64,000 nucleotides of DNA from JBBDYH01 sp040901795. Lineage in GTDB: Bacteria; Planctomycetota; Planctomycetia; Pirellulales; JALHPA01. Positions 32,662 through 41,902 of the stretch are shown piece by piece. Position 1 is the stretch's first letter, and every line of letters begins with the position of its first letter. The stretch lies in contig JBBDYH010000162.1 of the NCBI GenBank assembly GCA_040901795.1, positions 1 to 64,000 on the forward strand, given 5' to 3'. The notes beneath the pieces were generated by a model. It saw only the letters and a program-made list of their open reading frames with translations. It was not told the DNA's origin and searched no databases. Position numbers and translations under genes: made by a program.

Positions 32662-32916
32662 TCATGCGGGTTGCCACACCGCTCGAACTGTTACTATGCG
32701 ATCCGCGTCACTGATCTCGAAAAGAACGGCCAGCGGGGGCGCAAACATAATCCGGAGGTTCTCTTCGCGCGATTCGCTGTGGGCGTACGGATTCGATCTG
32801 AGAATCAAATCGATTCGATTTGCCGCATCCGCCACATCCTGTCGATCAGCAGTTCTGTTCCATAGTTTCGCTAGTTCATCGAGTGCAGAGTTGATCCAGG
32901 TGACGGTGTAGCTCAT
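32662..32916 (-). CDS. RelE/ParE-like toxin candidate
   Basis: An 84-residue basic protein: MSYTVTWINSALDELAKLWN, then VADAANRIDLILRSNPYAHSESREENLRIMFAPPLAVLFEISDADRIVTVRAVW. Length, the N-terminal strand-helix, and the final LxxxYxI-V-like strands fit the RelE/ParE toxin fold. Its ATG overlaps the stop of the preceding gene (ATGA), the usual antitoxin-toxin coupling. RelE members cut mRNA on the ribosome and ParE members hit gyrase; which applies is unknown. Confidence 0.7.
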   Translation of the reverse strand: MSYTVTWINSALDELAKLWNRTADRQDVADAANRIDLILRSNPYAHSESREENLRIMFAPPLAVLFEISDADRIVTVRAVWQPA

Positions 32917-33149
32917 GAGGGGCCGACGGTCTGCCAGAACTCCTGGAGGGAAGAACCGCCTTCCTCCTGCCGCCGACGCTCCAATTCCTCTTTCGAATAG
33001 GGGATCTCAAGTTTAGCCAGAAGTTTTTTGTAACTCCCAAGCGGCAAGAAGAGGCCCACCGCTTTCCCTTGCGAGTTGCACACTTCCATTGGATTCTGAA
33101 AACCTTGGAACTCCGCTTCCAAGGCGGGCGTCAGCACTACTTTTCCCAT
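32913..33149 (-). CDS. Antitoxin candidate
   Basis: 78 residues from ATG 33149: MGKVVLTPALEAEFQGFQNPMEVCNSQGKAVGLFLPLGSYKKLLAKLEIPYSKEELERRRQEEGGSSLQEFWQTVG. An AbrB/Phd-like N-terminal part and an acidic helical C-terminus fit a small antitoxin; planctomycete genomes have many of this kind before RelE-like genes. A longer frame from 33227 exists, but its extra 26 residues look unrelated. Overlaps the toxin start by four bases. Confidence 0.65.
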   Translation of the reverse strand: MGKVVLTPALEAEFQGFQNPMEVCNSQGKAVGLFLPLGSYKKLLAKLEIPYSKEELERRRQEEGGSSLQEFWQTVGPS

Positions 33150-33266
33150 AAAATACCTCGTGCGAACTAAACGACCGTGCATGGGCATCTTATATTCATC
33201 AATGGCGAACAGCAAGTTCCGCGGCAATAGTGATTTCTATGGCGACCGCGCGTTGGTCTTAGACGC

Positions 33267-35066
33267 TTACTCACTGCCTGCGCCCATCCGGCTGACTTCG
33301 TCCTCGCCGGGGAGGCCGAAGGAGTACAAAACGCCCGTGTACTTCTTGGGAAAGAAGGCCTCGTAGTCTGCCGACGAGAACAGCGTGTTGCCGGTGCCGA
33401 CATAGACGCGGCCGCGGGAGACGGAGGGTCCGGACCAGACCGGCCCGAGATCGATCTCCTTGAGAACGGCGCCAGTGGAAGCGTCGAGCGCGATTAGCTT
33501 CCCGCTGGCGACGGTGGTGAAGTAAACGACTCCGTTGGCGACGGCGATTCCTGAGGCCACCGGATCGCCGACGTCTTTGTAGATTTTCTTTGGCGCTGGT
33601 CCGCCGAGTGCGGGGACCTTCGGCCGATCATGGCGCCAACGCTCGCTGCGCGTGTCGGCGCTGATTGCCGCGACGCGCCCCCCGGTGGGAATGCCGCTGG
33701 CGAACATGGTCTCCTGCGTTCCCAACCGTAGAGCATCAATTCCATTGGTAAAAACCGTCTTCCCGTCGGTGGCGCAACCCGTTTGCAGTCCGCCAATCGG
33801 ACTGGGGAGAGCGAGGACACGGCGGTCCGGCTCGGGCGCGAGCGGATACGTTGGCGGGCCGGTGTAGATCGGCGTTTGTTCCAGAATCCGGCCGTCGGAT
33901 GCGTTGAGGACATAAAAGCCGCCGTTCTTGCAACCGACACCGATTACCTTCGTCGGTCGGCCCTGTAGTTCAAGCGTGTAGATCTTTGGCGTGTCGCCGA
34001 TCGACTGGTCCTTGTAGCGTCCGGTGGCGGGGTCGTACGCCCGCATGGGGTTGGTCCAGACGTCACCCGGATTGAGCTGTGTGATCCACTTCTCGGCGCC
34101 GTCGCGGACATCGAGGGCGATGATCGCGCACGACTCGCGCGTTTCCAATCGCGGGTTGTCCTCGGTGGGCCGCCGCGGGGCAGTATTGACATCGGTGCCG
34201 AAAAAGATAGTGCTCGTCGCGGCGTCGTACGAAGGCGTGCTCCAGACTGAGCTCGTCGCAGGTCCGACGTAAAACGTGTGGTCCCCCCAACTGTCCGTGA
34301 TTGTGATGGGGGGATCGAGTGGTTCCGGTTTGGGCCCGACATCGTACTTCCACACGATCCGGCCGCTTTGTGGATCGAGCGCTACCACGAACCCCCGACC
34401 GGTGCTCCCCTTGTATAACGGACTCCCAGCGATGAGCTGCTCCAAGGCGCCGCCGGCGAAAATGACTTTTCCGTCGGCCGGGATCGGGGACGCGAACAGG
34501 ACGTTGATCGGGTGCGCCCCAGGGAAAGGAGCGGCGCGTGTGTTGAGTTTCCAGCGTTCCTTACCGCTTTGGCGATCGAGCGCATAGATCCAACCGGCGA
34601 TGTCGCCGAAGAAGACGCTGTCGTCTGTGACAAAGGGCGCCGTATGAATGCCTGCGCCTGACGACTGAAAGCGCGCCTTGGGATTGACCGCTGCAACGAG
34701 CGACTCCGCCAGGCTGCCCACCGCCGAATTACGATAGGTCCAGCAGACGGCGCCGTCGGGCCGCAACTTATAAAAGACCGGGTCTGTGGCGGTGCCAAAG
34801 TAAACGTAGCCGTTCACGACAACCGGTGTCGCATGGATGACGCCGATCTGCTGTTCCGAACCCTCGGCCGGGAACCGCCACTTCTCTTCGAGCCGGCCGG
34901 CATTGCTCTGGTCGATCGTTCGCTCTCCTGCATTGTGCCGCGTGCCCAGGACGTCCCGGTTGTACATGGGCCAGTCACGCGGCTCATCGGCTGCTTGTGC
35001 GATCGCTGCAAGAATGAGCGCTGAAAGTGCGAGGGCGAAAGACGCGCGCCAATGTCCGTTGGTCAT
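33267..35066 (-). CDS. PQQ-like beta-propeller protein (quinoprotein-dehydrogenase-like), copy 1
   Basis: A 599-residue exported protein (signal ASFALALSALILAAIAQA). DWPMYNRDVLGTRHNAGERTIDQSNAGRLEEKWRFPA opens the propeller; blades such as GWIYALDRQSGKERWKLNT, GFVVALDPQSGRIVWKYD and GKLIALDASTGAVLKEIDLG follow. It resembles the quinoprotein alcohol dehydrogenase branch more than the 30806 gene does; whether PQQ is bound cannot be told, and no cytochrome domain is fused. It is a close paralogue of the gene just upstream (35197-37017). Confidence 0.82.
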   Translation of the reverse strand: MTNGHWRASFALALSALILAAIAQAADEPRDWPMYNRDVLGTRHNAGERTIDQSNAGRLEEKWRFPAEGSEQQIGVIHATPVVVNGYVYFGTATDPVFYKLRPDGAVCWTYRNSAVGSLAESLVAAVNPKARFQSSGAGIHTAPFVTDDSVFFGDIAGWIYALDRQSGKERWKLNTRAAPFPGAHPINVLFASPIPADGKVIFAGGALEQLIAGSPLYKGSTGRGFVVALDPQSGRIVWKYDVGPKPEPLDPPITITDSWGDHTFYVGPATSSVWSTPSYDAATSTIFFGTDVNTAPRRPTEDNPRLETRESCAIIALDVRDGAEKWITQLNPGDVWTNPMRAYDPATGRYKDQSIGDTPKIYTLELQGRPTKVIGVGCKNGGFYVLNASDGRILEQTPIYTGPPTYPLAPEPDRRVLALPSPIGGLQTGCATDGKTVFTNGIDALRLGTQETMFASGIPTGGRVAAISADTRSERWRHDRPKVPALGGPAPKKIYKDVGDPVASGIAVANGVVYFTTVASGKLIALDASTGAVLKEIDLGPVWSGPSVSRGRVYVGTGNTLFSSADYEAFFPKKYTGVLYSFGLPGEDEVSRMGAGSE

Positions 35067-35196
35067 AGGTTCTTACGCTTGTGGAGAGAGGATCGCCTGC
35101 GTAATGTTCGCGGGCGATACACAAAGATTAGCAAGAAACGAAAATCAGCGATATTTAACTGGCGCTCCGAGCAAGGCCCCGGGGTTGCCTGTCGCC

Positions 35197-37017
35197 CTAT
35201 TCGTTTCCACGCCCCATCCGCGCGGCTTCGTCGTCGCCTGGCAGGCCGAACGAGTACAAAGCACCCGTGTACTTCTTTGGAAAGAAGTCCTCGTTGTCGC
35301 CCGGCGTAATCAGCATGTTGCCAGTGCCCACGAACACTCGGCCGCGAGAAACGGACGGACCACACCAGACCGGCCCGAGGTCGATCTCTTTGAGCACAGC
35401 CCCTGTTGCGGCATCGAGCGCGACCAGCTTGCCGCTGGCGACGGTCGTAAAGTAAACGACGCCGTTGGCAATGGCAATGCCCGACGCGACCGGATCGCCC
35501 GCATTTGTAAATACGGGCTTGGGCAGAGGTCCACCGAGCGAGGCGACTTTGGGCCGCTCATGACGCCAGCGTTCTGTCTTAAGATCGAGACTTAATGCCA
35601 CCACGCGGCCACCGGTCACCGGCCCACCGGCGGGCACTTTATTTCCCAGCGCCGCCAACCCCAGGGCGTCGGTCCCGTTGGTGAAAATCGTCTTGCCGTC
35701 GGTCGCGCAGCCGGTTTGCAGGCCGCCGATGGCACTGGGCAGCGAGAGCGTTCGAAGGTGCGGCTGGGGGACGAGTGGATACGTTGGCGGTCCGATATAA
35801 AGCGGAGTGTTGTTCAAGAGCCGGCCGTCCGCCGCACGCAGAATATAGAAAGCACCGTTTTTGGAACCGACGCCAATCACCTTGGTCGGTTTGCCGTCGA
35901 TGGAAATCGTATAGATCTTCGGCGTATCGCCGATCGATTGATCTTTGTACCGTTTCTGTTGGGAGTCGTACGATCGCATGGCCCTAGTGTAGACATCGCC
36001 TGGATTAATTTGGGTAATCCACTTTTCGGCGCCGGTGCGGATGTCGAGGGCAATCACTGCACAGGACTCGCGCGTGTAGAAGTATGGATTGTCGGAGGTT
36101 GGCCGCCGCGGCGCCGTGTTGACGTCGGTGCCGAAGAAAATCATGCCGCTCTGGGCGTCGAACGAAGGGGTGCTCCAGATGGAGCTCGTCGCCGGCCCGA
36201 AGTGGAAGGTGTGATCCCCGTGGTCGTCGGTGATCGTGATCGGCGGCTTGAGCGGCTCGGGCTTCGGGCCAACGTCGTATTTCCACAGCACGCGGCCGGT
36301 CGCTGGCTCGATCGCCGCCACGAAGCCTCTGCCGGTACAACACTTGAAGAGCGGAACGGCGGCGAATACTTGCTCCAACGTGCCGCCCGCTACGATGAGC
36401 TTGCCATCGGCGAGGATTGGCGAAGCCATGGAGACGTAGAGCGCGTGCGCCCCGGGAAAACCGTTTGCCCGCGTGCTGAATTTCCAGCGCTCCGTCCCGT
36501 TTGTACGGTCGAGGGCATAGATCCACCCGTCCATGTCGGTAAAGAATACGGTGTCTTGGGTGACCAGCGCGGAGCAGAGGATCGCGCCCGTGGTGGTCGC
36601 CGCGCGTTCGGCAGCCGACCGGTCTTCGTCGTTCTGCTGTGGCTCCGGGACCTTCTGCCCTTGCGCGAAAAGCGGATTGCGATAGGACCAGCGGACCGTC
36701 CCGTCGGGCGCCAGCTTGTAGAAGGTCGGCTCCATGGTCGCCGTACCGAAGTAGACATAGCCGTTGACGACGACGGGTGTGGCGTGAATGACTCCGACTT
36801 CTTGATCGGAATCCTTAGCGGGGAAGCGCCACTTCTCTTCGAGCCGGCCGACGTTGGATTTGTCGAGCGTTCGTTCCGCCGCGTTATGCCGCGTGCCCAG
36901 GACGTCGCCGTTGTACATAGGCCAATCGTGGGCGTCGCTCTGGCCGTTGGCGATGCGGGCAGCAACTAGCGATGAAATTGCTATGGTTAACGTTGCGTGG
37001 CAGAGCCAGTTCGTCAT
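35197..37017 (-). CDS. PQQ-like beta-propeller protein (quinoprotein-dehydrogenase-like), copy 2
   Basis: About 606 residues from ATG 37017 (signal WLCHATLTIAISSLVAARIANG). Nearly every motif of copy 1 recurs: DWPMYNGDVLGTRHNAAERTLDKSNVGRLEEKWRFPA, VIHATPVVVNGYVYFGTAT, EIDLGPVW, and the C-terminal FFPKKYTGALYSFGLPG. Copy 2 has an extra piece of about 15 residues near position 130 (VPEPQQNDEDRSAAE) and a CC pair (FKCCTGRGF). The two genes lie in tandem, 130 bases apart, which points to duplication. Confidence 0.82.
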   Translation of the reverse strand: MTNWLCHATLTIAISSLVAARIANGQSDAHDWPMYNGDVLGTRHNAAERTLDKSNVGRLEEKWRFPAKDSDQEVGVIHATPVVVNGYVYFGTATMEPTFYKLAPDGTVRWSYRNPLFAQGQKVPEPQQNDEDRSAAERAATTTGAILCSALVTQDTVFFTDMDGWIYALDRTNGTERWKFSTRANGFPGAHALYVSMASPILADGKLIVAGGTLEQVFAAVPLFKCCTGRGFVAAIEPATGRVLWKYDVGPKPEPLKPPITITDDHGDHTFHFGPATSSIWSTPSFDAQSGMIFFGTDVNTAPRRPTSDNPYFYTRESCAVIALDIRTGAEKWITQINPGDVYTRAMRSYDSQQKRYKDQSIGDTPKIYTISIDGKPTKVIGVGSKNGAFYILRAADGRLLNNTPLYIGPPTYPLVPQPHLRTLSLPSAIGGLQTGCATDGKTIFTNGTDALGLAALGNKVPAGGPVTGGRVVALSLDLKTERWRHERPKVASLGGPLPKPVFTNAGDPVASGIAIANGVVYFTTVASGKLVALDAATGAVLKEIDLGPVWCGPSVSRGRVFVGTGNMLITPGDNEDFFPKKYTGALYSFGLPGDDEAARMGRGNE

Positions 37018-37226
37018 ACAGGTTCCTGGGTGCGATGCGAAATTCTGCGGGTGTTTGCCGGTTTTAAAAATAAAATTTGGCAAGAAGCGAAGATAAAAGA
37101 GTGGGGGCAATTCCGGCGGTTCGCGGATTAGTAGAAACGTTTGCGTTTTGACGTTGCTATGGCTCTACTATAATTGGGCTTCTGTCGTCCGGCCGTTGCA
37201 CTCCGACCTTTTTATGGGAGTGTTCC

Positions 37227-39062
37227 ATGTTCGCGTGCCGCCTGGCTTTGCGGTGCCTGTGGTCGATTGGGCTGGTCTTTTTGGCGAGCGCGTACAGCCT
37301 GGCCGAGGAGCCAGCACCCGAGGCTTTGCTCTCGGCCAAGTGCGTTGTTGCCATAGACTTCGACGGATTCGATCCGCATCGCGCTGCGTTCGACCGCACC
37401 GCATTAGCGGAGTTATTGCGCGGTGATCTGGGGCCGCTGACCGCCGACCTGCGCCGCCGCGTGACGAATGCACTGGGGCCCGACGTCGTCGCTCAGCGGC
37501 TCCTGGCCGGCGGGCCGCCCGACGAGCTCACTGCGCTAGCGGCCGATGCTGAACAACTGCCGCGCGTTTTCGAGGCGTTGAGGCAACGGGGGCTGCTGGT
37601 GGGCGTTGAACTGGCCGAAGGTTTATTGCCCGGAGTCCAAGTCACGTTGGTGTTTCCAGGCGGCGGCAGCGATGAGGTTCGGCCGGCGATTCAAAGCGCC
37701 GTTCGCCTGGCCACACGGTTGGCGGAAATCAAGTTGAGAGAGCGCACGGTGTCCGACCGCACACTCTTGGAAGGTGGGTTTCTGGGCCTCGGCCGAATGG
37801 CGTGCTGGCAGGAGGGTCCCCACTTCGTCGTCACGATCGGCACGATGCCGCCTGAAGGCACGATCGCGTTGGCCGAGGGCAAAGCCGAGTCCCTCGCCCA
37901 CGACCCGCAGTGGAAGGAGCTCTGCTCGTTCGACGAATATGAGACGTACCTCCGTGCGCGGATCGATACCGAACGACTGCAGCGGATCGTGGCCCAATGG
38001 GTTCCGCCGGCAAAGGCGATCCTTGAGCAACTCGGTTTGGACAGCCTGACGCGCGTTTCGGTGCAGGCGGGATTTGAAGGCCGGTATCAGCGGCTGACCA
38101 CCGTGCTGACCACGCCCACCGGACGTCGAGGCGTTCTTAAACTGTTGGCAGATGGGCAATCGCTCGATCTGGAAACGCTACCGGCGCTGCCTGCCGACGC
38201 GTCGATAGTTTGGACTCTGCGAGCAGAGCCCTTCGAGGTTTATCGCTTTGGCATTGAGACGATTGAGAAGATCTTGAGCATCGTAGAGCCGGGCGAAGTC
38301 GACGCGTTTCGCAGCGAACTGGCCGGATTCGAGTCGGCCTTGGGGGGCGACGCGATGAAGAAAGCGCTTGACGCCGTCGGACCGACGCTGATCGCGTACA
38401 ACGAGCCTGGGGGAGCGATCCCGTTCTTCGGCGGCGCTTTTGCGATCGAGGTCAAAGATCTGGCCGTGCTTGAGCAAGCCCGTGAGGCGATCCTGGGCGC
38501 TTTGGAGCAGGCGGGCGTCGATAACTTCACGATTGTGAAGCGCGAGTATCGCGGCACACCGCTGTACGTGTTCCAGTCGAAGCAGCAGTTCTTTCCGATT
38601 CATCCCGCGTTCGCCGTGCATGAGGGGTGGCTGCACATCGCGCTTTCGCCTCAGGCCGTGCAAGGGGCGATTTTTCGCGCCAGCGCCAAGGAGCGCGCCC
38701 TTCAGTTCAGCGGCGAATTGCAAACACGTATCGAGCAGCGTGTCCGACCGTCGGGGGATAACGCCAATCCACGCAAGCTGTTGGCGTTCTCGCAATCCGA
38801 TCCCCGCCCCTCAGTGAAGCTTCTGGTGGGAGTACTGCCGCTTTTGAGCCGTGTGTTCGGTGCGGCGGGCGAGGGCGGCTTTTTCCAGAATTTTGACACC
38901 ACGCTCGTTCCGCATTCGCAGCCGATCACGGAGACGATTTCGCACAACTTTTCAATGTTGACCGCAGACGAATCTACAATCCGTTTCGACGTTTATTCCA
39001 CGCTGCCGATGCCCGTCGATTTCGCCAGCTTTGGAACGCTGTTCGCTTTCGCGGGGTTTTGA
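37227..39062 (+). CDS. Exported planctomycete protein of unknown function
   Basis: A 611-residue protein with a signal peptide (LALRCLWSIGLVFLASAYSLA). It has alternating helix/strand text without Cys-rich or metal motifs; the style (paired helical repeats with ALEQAREAILGALEQAGVDNFTIVKREYRGTPLYVFQ) resembles DUF3352-like surface proteins, a weak guess. It ends TGA directly followed by the ATG of the DUF1800 gene, so the three genes to 41822 form an operon; the DUF1800-DUF1501 pair may handle or export this protein (inference). Confidence 0.6.
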   Translation: MFACRLALRCLWSIGLVFLASAYSLAEEPAPEALLSAKCVVAIDFDGFDPHRAAFDRTALAELLRGDLGPLTADLRRRVTNALGPDVVAQRLLAGGPPDELTALAADAEQLPRVFEALRQRGLLVGVELAEGLLPGVQVTLVFPGGGSDEVRPAIQSAVRLATRLAEIKLRERTVSDRTLLEGGFLGLGRMACWQEGPHFVVTIGTMPPEGTIALAEGKAESLAHDPQWKELCSFDEYETYLRARIDTERLQRIVAQWVPPAKAILEQLGLDSLTRVSVQAGFEGRYQRLTTVLTTPTGRRGVLKLLADGQSLDLETLPALPADASIVWTLRAEPFEVYRFGIETIEKILSIVEPGEVDAFRSELAGFESALGGDAMKKALDAVGPTLIAYNEPGGAIPFFGGAFAIEVKDLAVLEQAREAILGALEQAGVDNFTIVKREYRGTPLYVFQSKQQFFPIHPAFAVHEGWLHIALSPQAVQGAIFRASAKERALQFSGELQTRIEQRVRPSGDNANPRKLLAFSQSDPRPSVKLLVGVLPLLSRVFGAAGEGGFFQNFDTTLVPHSQPITETISHNFSMLTADESTIRFDVYSTLPMPVDFASFGTLFAFAGF

Positions 39063-40472
39063 ATGATTCAAACACTTACCCAAATCGATCCCCAAGAAGC
39101 CTGGCAGCCAGCGCCGGACAAGAAATGGGACTTAAAATGGGCCGCGCATCTCTATCGCCGCGCGGCGTTCGGTGTGCCGCCTCGTCGCGGCGAGGCCGAG
39201 CGCGAGGCCACAAGCTGGGAACTGATTCAACGGGCGATCGAGCAGGGCCGCGATGCGATGATCGAGGAGTTGCTCGTCGGCGGACCCGGACAAGACGCCT
39301 TTGACAAATTGCTCGACGGTCTGGGCCAGCGGTTTGCTTCCAGCGACGAGCAGCTCGACAAGCTGCAAGGTTGGTGGCTCTATCGGATGGTACACACGCC
39401 CCATCCGTTGCGCGAACAGATGACGCTCTTCTGGCACAACCATTTTGCCACAAGCGTTTCCAAGGTCCGACGGCTGTCGTCGATGTTGGGACAAAACCAG
39501 TTGCTGCGCGGGCATGCACTGGGACGCTTTCGGCCGTTGCTTTTAGCGATGGTGGGCGACCCGGCGATGCTCGTTTGGTTGGACGGTGTTAACAGCGTCA
39601 AGGGCCAGCCGAACGAGAACTTCGCTCGCGAGCTGTTCGAACTGTTCTCACTGGGAGTCGGGAATTACACCGAAACCGACATTCAGGAAGCCGCTCGCGC
39701 GCTGACCGGCTGGAGGCTGGATGGGGACCGGGCCGTGTTCGCCGCCGATCGGCATGATGACGGCCAGAAGACCGTGTTCGGACAGAGAGGCAACTGGCGC
39801 GATAGCGACATCGTGCGGATCGTGCTCGAGCAGCCGGCGATGGGGCGATTCCTCGCCCGCGCGCTTTTCCGGCAATTCATCAGCGAAGTCGAATCGCCGC
39901 CCGACGGGCTCCTCGAGCCGTTGGCCGAGGAACTACGAAAGAGCGACTACGACATCGCTGGCTGCGTGCGGACGATCTTGCGTTCGCAGATCTTCTACAG
40001 CGAGCAGGCCTGGCGAACGCGCGTCAAAGGGCCGGTGGATTACGTAGTGGGGTTATTGCGCCGGCTCGACGCCTCAGTGCCGGTCGAAGTTTTGGCCACT
40101 TCGATGGATGGGATCGGTCAATCGCTGTTTGCTCCGCCCAACGTCAAAGGTTGGGAAGGGGGTCGGGCCTGGCTCAATTCGGCCACGCTCGTCTCACGGC
40201 ACAACCTAGCCTGGCGGCTCGTTGGCGGGCAAGATCCGGAGTTTAGCTCGCGTGTAGATCTTACGCGGATTGTGAACAAGCACGGCGCTGACGAACCGGC
40301 CGCGCTAGTCGAGTTCTTACTCAACCTGCTGCTCGACGGAGATGTTTCCGAGGAAAGTCGCAAGCTGCTCGTGGATTTTGCGAACAAGGATCCAGGGAAC
40401 AAAGATGAGCCAAAACGACTGGCCGAGCTCGTCCACACCATTCTTGTAATGCCGGAATACCAATTGGCGTGA
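39063..40472 (+). CDS. DUF1800 protein, second copy
   Basis: A 469-residue DUF1800 protein: AAHLYRRAAFGVPPRRGE, LFWHNHFATSVSKVRRLSS, NENFARELFELFSLGVGNYTETDIQEAARALTGW, SLFAPPNVKGWEGGRAWLNS. It has no signal peptide, as in the copy at 8519. The start codon follows the upstream stop without a gap, and DUF1501 follows 21 bases later. Function unknown. Confidence 0.9.
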   Translation: MIQTLTQIDPQEAWQPAPDKKWDLKWAAHLYRRAAFGVPPRRGEAEREATSWELIQRAIEQGRDAMIEELLVGGPGQDAFDKLLDGLGQRFASSDEQLDKLQGWWLYRMVHTPHPLREQMTLFWHNHFATSVSKVRRLSSMLGQNQLLRGHALGRFRPLLLAMVGDPAMLVWLDGVNSVKGQPNENFARELFELFSLGVGNYTETDIQEAARALTGWRLDGDRAVFAADRHDDGQKTVFGQRGNWRDSDIVRIVLEQPAMGRFLARALFRQFISEVESPPDGLLEPLAEELRKSDYDIAGCVRTILRSQIFYSEQAWRTRVKGPVDYVVGLLRRLDASVPVEVLATSMDGIGQSLFAPPNVKGWEGGRAWLNSATLVSRHNLAWRLVGGQDPEFSSRVDLTRIVNKHGADEPAALVEFLLNLLLDGDVSEESRKLLVDFANKDPGNKDEPKRLAELVHTILVMPEYQLA

Positions 40473-40493
40473 CAGACGCCAGGAGAAGTCGTC

Positions 40494-41822
40494 ATGTTGA
40501 ATCGACGCGATTTTTTACGTTGTCAAATCGGCGCCGGCACGCTGATGGCGTTCGGCGCGACCGTTCCAGGTTTTCTGGCCTCCACCGCGAGGGCCGATGA
40601 CAAACAGAACCAGGAAAAGATCCTCGTCGTCGTCGAGCTGACCGGCGGTAACGACGGGCTCAACACCGTCATCCCCTACGCGGACGACTTGTATCACAAG
40701 GCCCGGCCAAAGCTGCACTACGAAAAGCGCGATGTGCTCGTACTTAGTGACCACGTCGGGTTCCATCCTTCGCTCCGCCCGCTCAAGGAGCTGTACGACC
40801 AGGGGCAGGTGGCGGTGGTGCAAGGAGTGGGATATCCGAATCCGAACCGCTCGCACTTCGAATCGATGGACATCTGGCAGTCGGCGGACCCGAGTCGAAA
40901 GATCGCCGACGGCTGGCTGGGGCGGAGCCTGAACTTCGTCAAGGCGCCCGACGGGCGGATGCCGGCGATTCATGTTGCACAACGGCCAGTCCCTTTGGCG
41001 CTGCGCGGCTCGCCGACCGCGGTGCCGACAATCCATCCCAACAAGCCGTTGGAGTTGGTGCTCGGTGGTCCAAATGCGGCGCCAGGCGGTGATCTCGATC
41101 GAGAGAGCAGCGGACCGCTGGTACGCACCGAGAAAGACAACGCCGCGAGCGAACGGCGCAAGCTGATCGACAAACTCGCGGAGGTTACCTCTCCCTCGGC
41201 AGGCTCGATGCTCCAGTTTGTCCGACGCACCAGCCTCGACACTTATACCACGCTCGATCGGCTACAGACGATCCTCGGCGACTTCAAGACTCCCGAAGGC
41301 CAACCCGAGTTCACCGGCGGCCAATTCCGCTACGCCCGCGAAGGCCTGGGCTACGAGCTGAACCTCGTGGCGCGGCTGATCGAAGCTGATTTCGGGGCCC
41401 GGTTGTATTACGTCGCGCTTGACGGGTTCGATACGCACGGGAACCAGAAAGGCTCGCACGCCGAATTGCTCTCGAAGCTGGCCGGTGCGGTACAGGAGTT
41501 CTTCAGCATCCTCGAGCAGTCGCAGGACGCGTCACGCGTGGTGCTGTTGACGTATTCGGAATTCGGCCGACGCGTCAACGAAAACGGCAGCCAGGGGACC
41601 GACCACGGCTCCGGATCGAATCTCCTCGTCGTTGGTCCATCGGTCAAGGGGGGCGTGGTCGGCGATCATCCGAGTTTGAAGGCGGACGACCTGACGGCGG
41701 GCGACCTGAAGTTCCATACCGACTTTCGGCGCGTATACTCGACGTTGTTGGATCAGTGGCTGGGCTGCGACAGCGGCCGCGTGCTTGGCGGGCAGTTCGA
41801 GCACCTTAAGCTGCTGACGTGA
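40494..41822 (+). CDS. DUF1501 protein, second copy
   Basis: A 442-residue DUF1501 protein with a twin-arginine start (MLNRRDFLRCQIGAGTLMAFG). VVVELTGGNDGLNTVIPY is the signature; YSEFGRRVNENGSQGTDHGSGSN is the C-terminal metal-site-like motif; HPSLRPLKELYDQGQVAVVQGVGYPNPNRSHF matches copy 1 closely. Last gene of its operon; palindromes at 41853-41900 follow. Confidence 0.9.
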   Translation: MLNRRDFLRCQIGAGTLMAFGATVPGFLASTARADDKQNQEKILVVVELTGGNDGLNTVIPYADDLYHKARPKLHYEKRDVLVLSDHVGFHPSLRPLKELYDQGQVAVVQGVGYPNPNRSHFESMDIWQSADPSRKIADGWLGRSLNFVKAPDGRMPAIHVAQRPVPLALRGSPTAVPTIHPNKPLELVLGGPNAAPGGDLDRESSGPLVRTEKDNAASERRKLIDKLAEVTSPSAGSMLQFVRRTSLDTYTTLDRLQTILGDFKTPEGQPEFTGGQFRYAREGLGYELNLVARLIEADFGARLYYVALDGFDTHGNQKGSHAELLSKLAGAVQEFFSILEQSQDASRVVLLTYSEFGRRVNENGSQGTDHGSGSNLLVVGPSVKGGVVGDHPSLKADDLTAGDLKFHTDFRRVYSTLLDQWLGCDSGRVLGGQFEHLKLLT

Positions 41823-41852
41823 TCCATCGCTCTGGCGAGACTGACGATCTGT

Positions 41853-41900
41853 ACGACGGCCTTCCAAGGCCGTCGTCTGCGGGTCGGCCTTGGAAGGCCG
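41853..41900. repeat. Two adjacent GGCCTTCCAAGGCC-type palindromes
   Basis: ACGACGGCCTT/AAGGCCGTCGT (41853-41876) and CGGCCTT/AAGGCCG (41885-41900) stand side by side just between two convergent genes. They could act as a bidirectional transcript end, though T-runs are weak. Confidence 0.8.
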
Positions 41901-41902
41901 GC

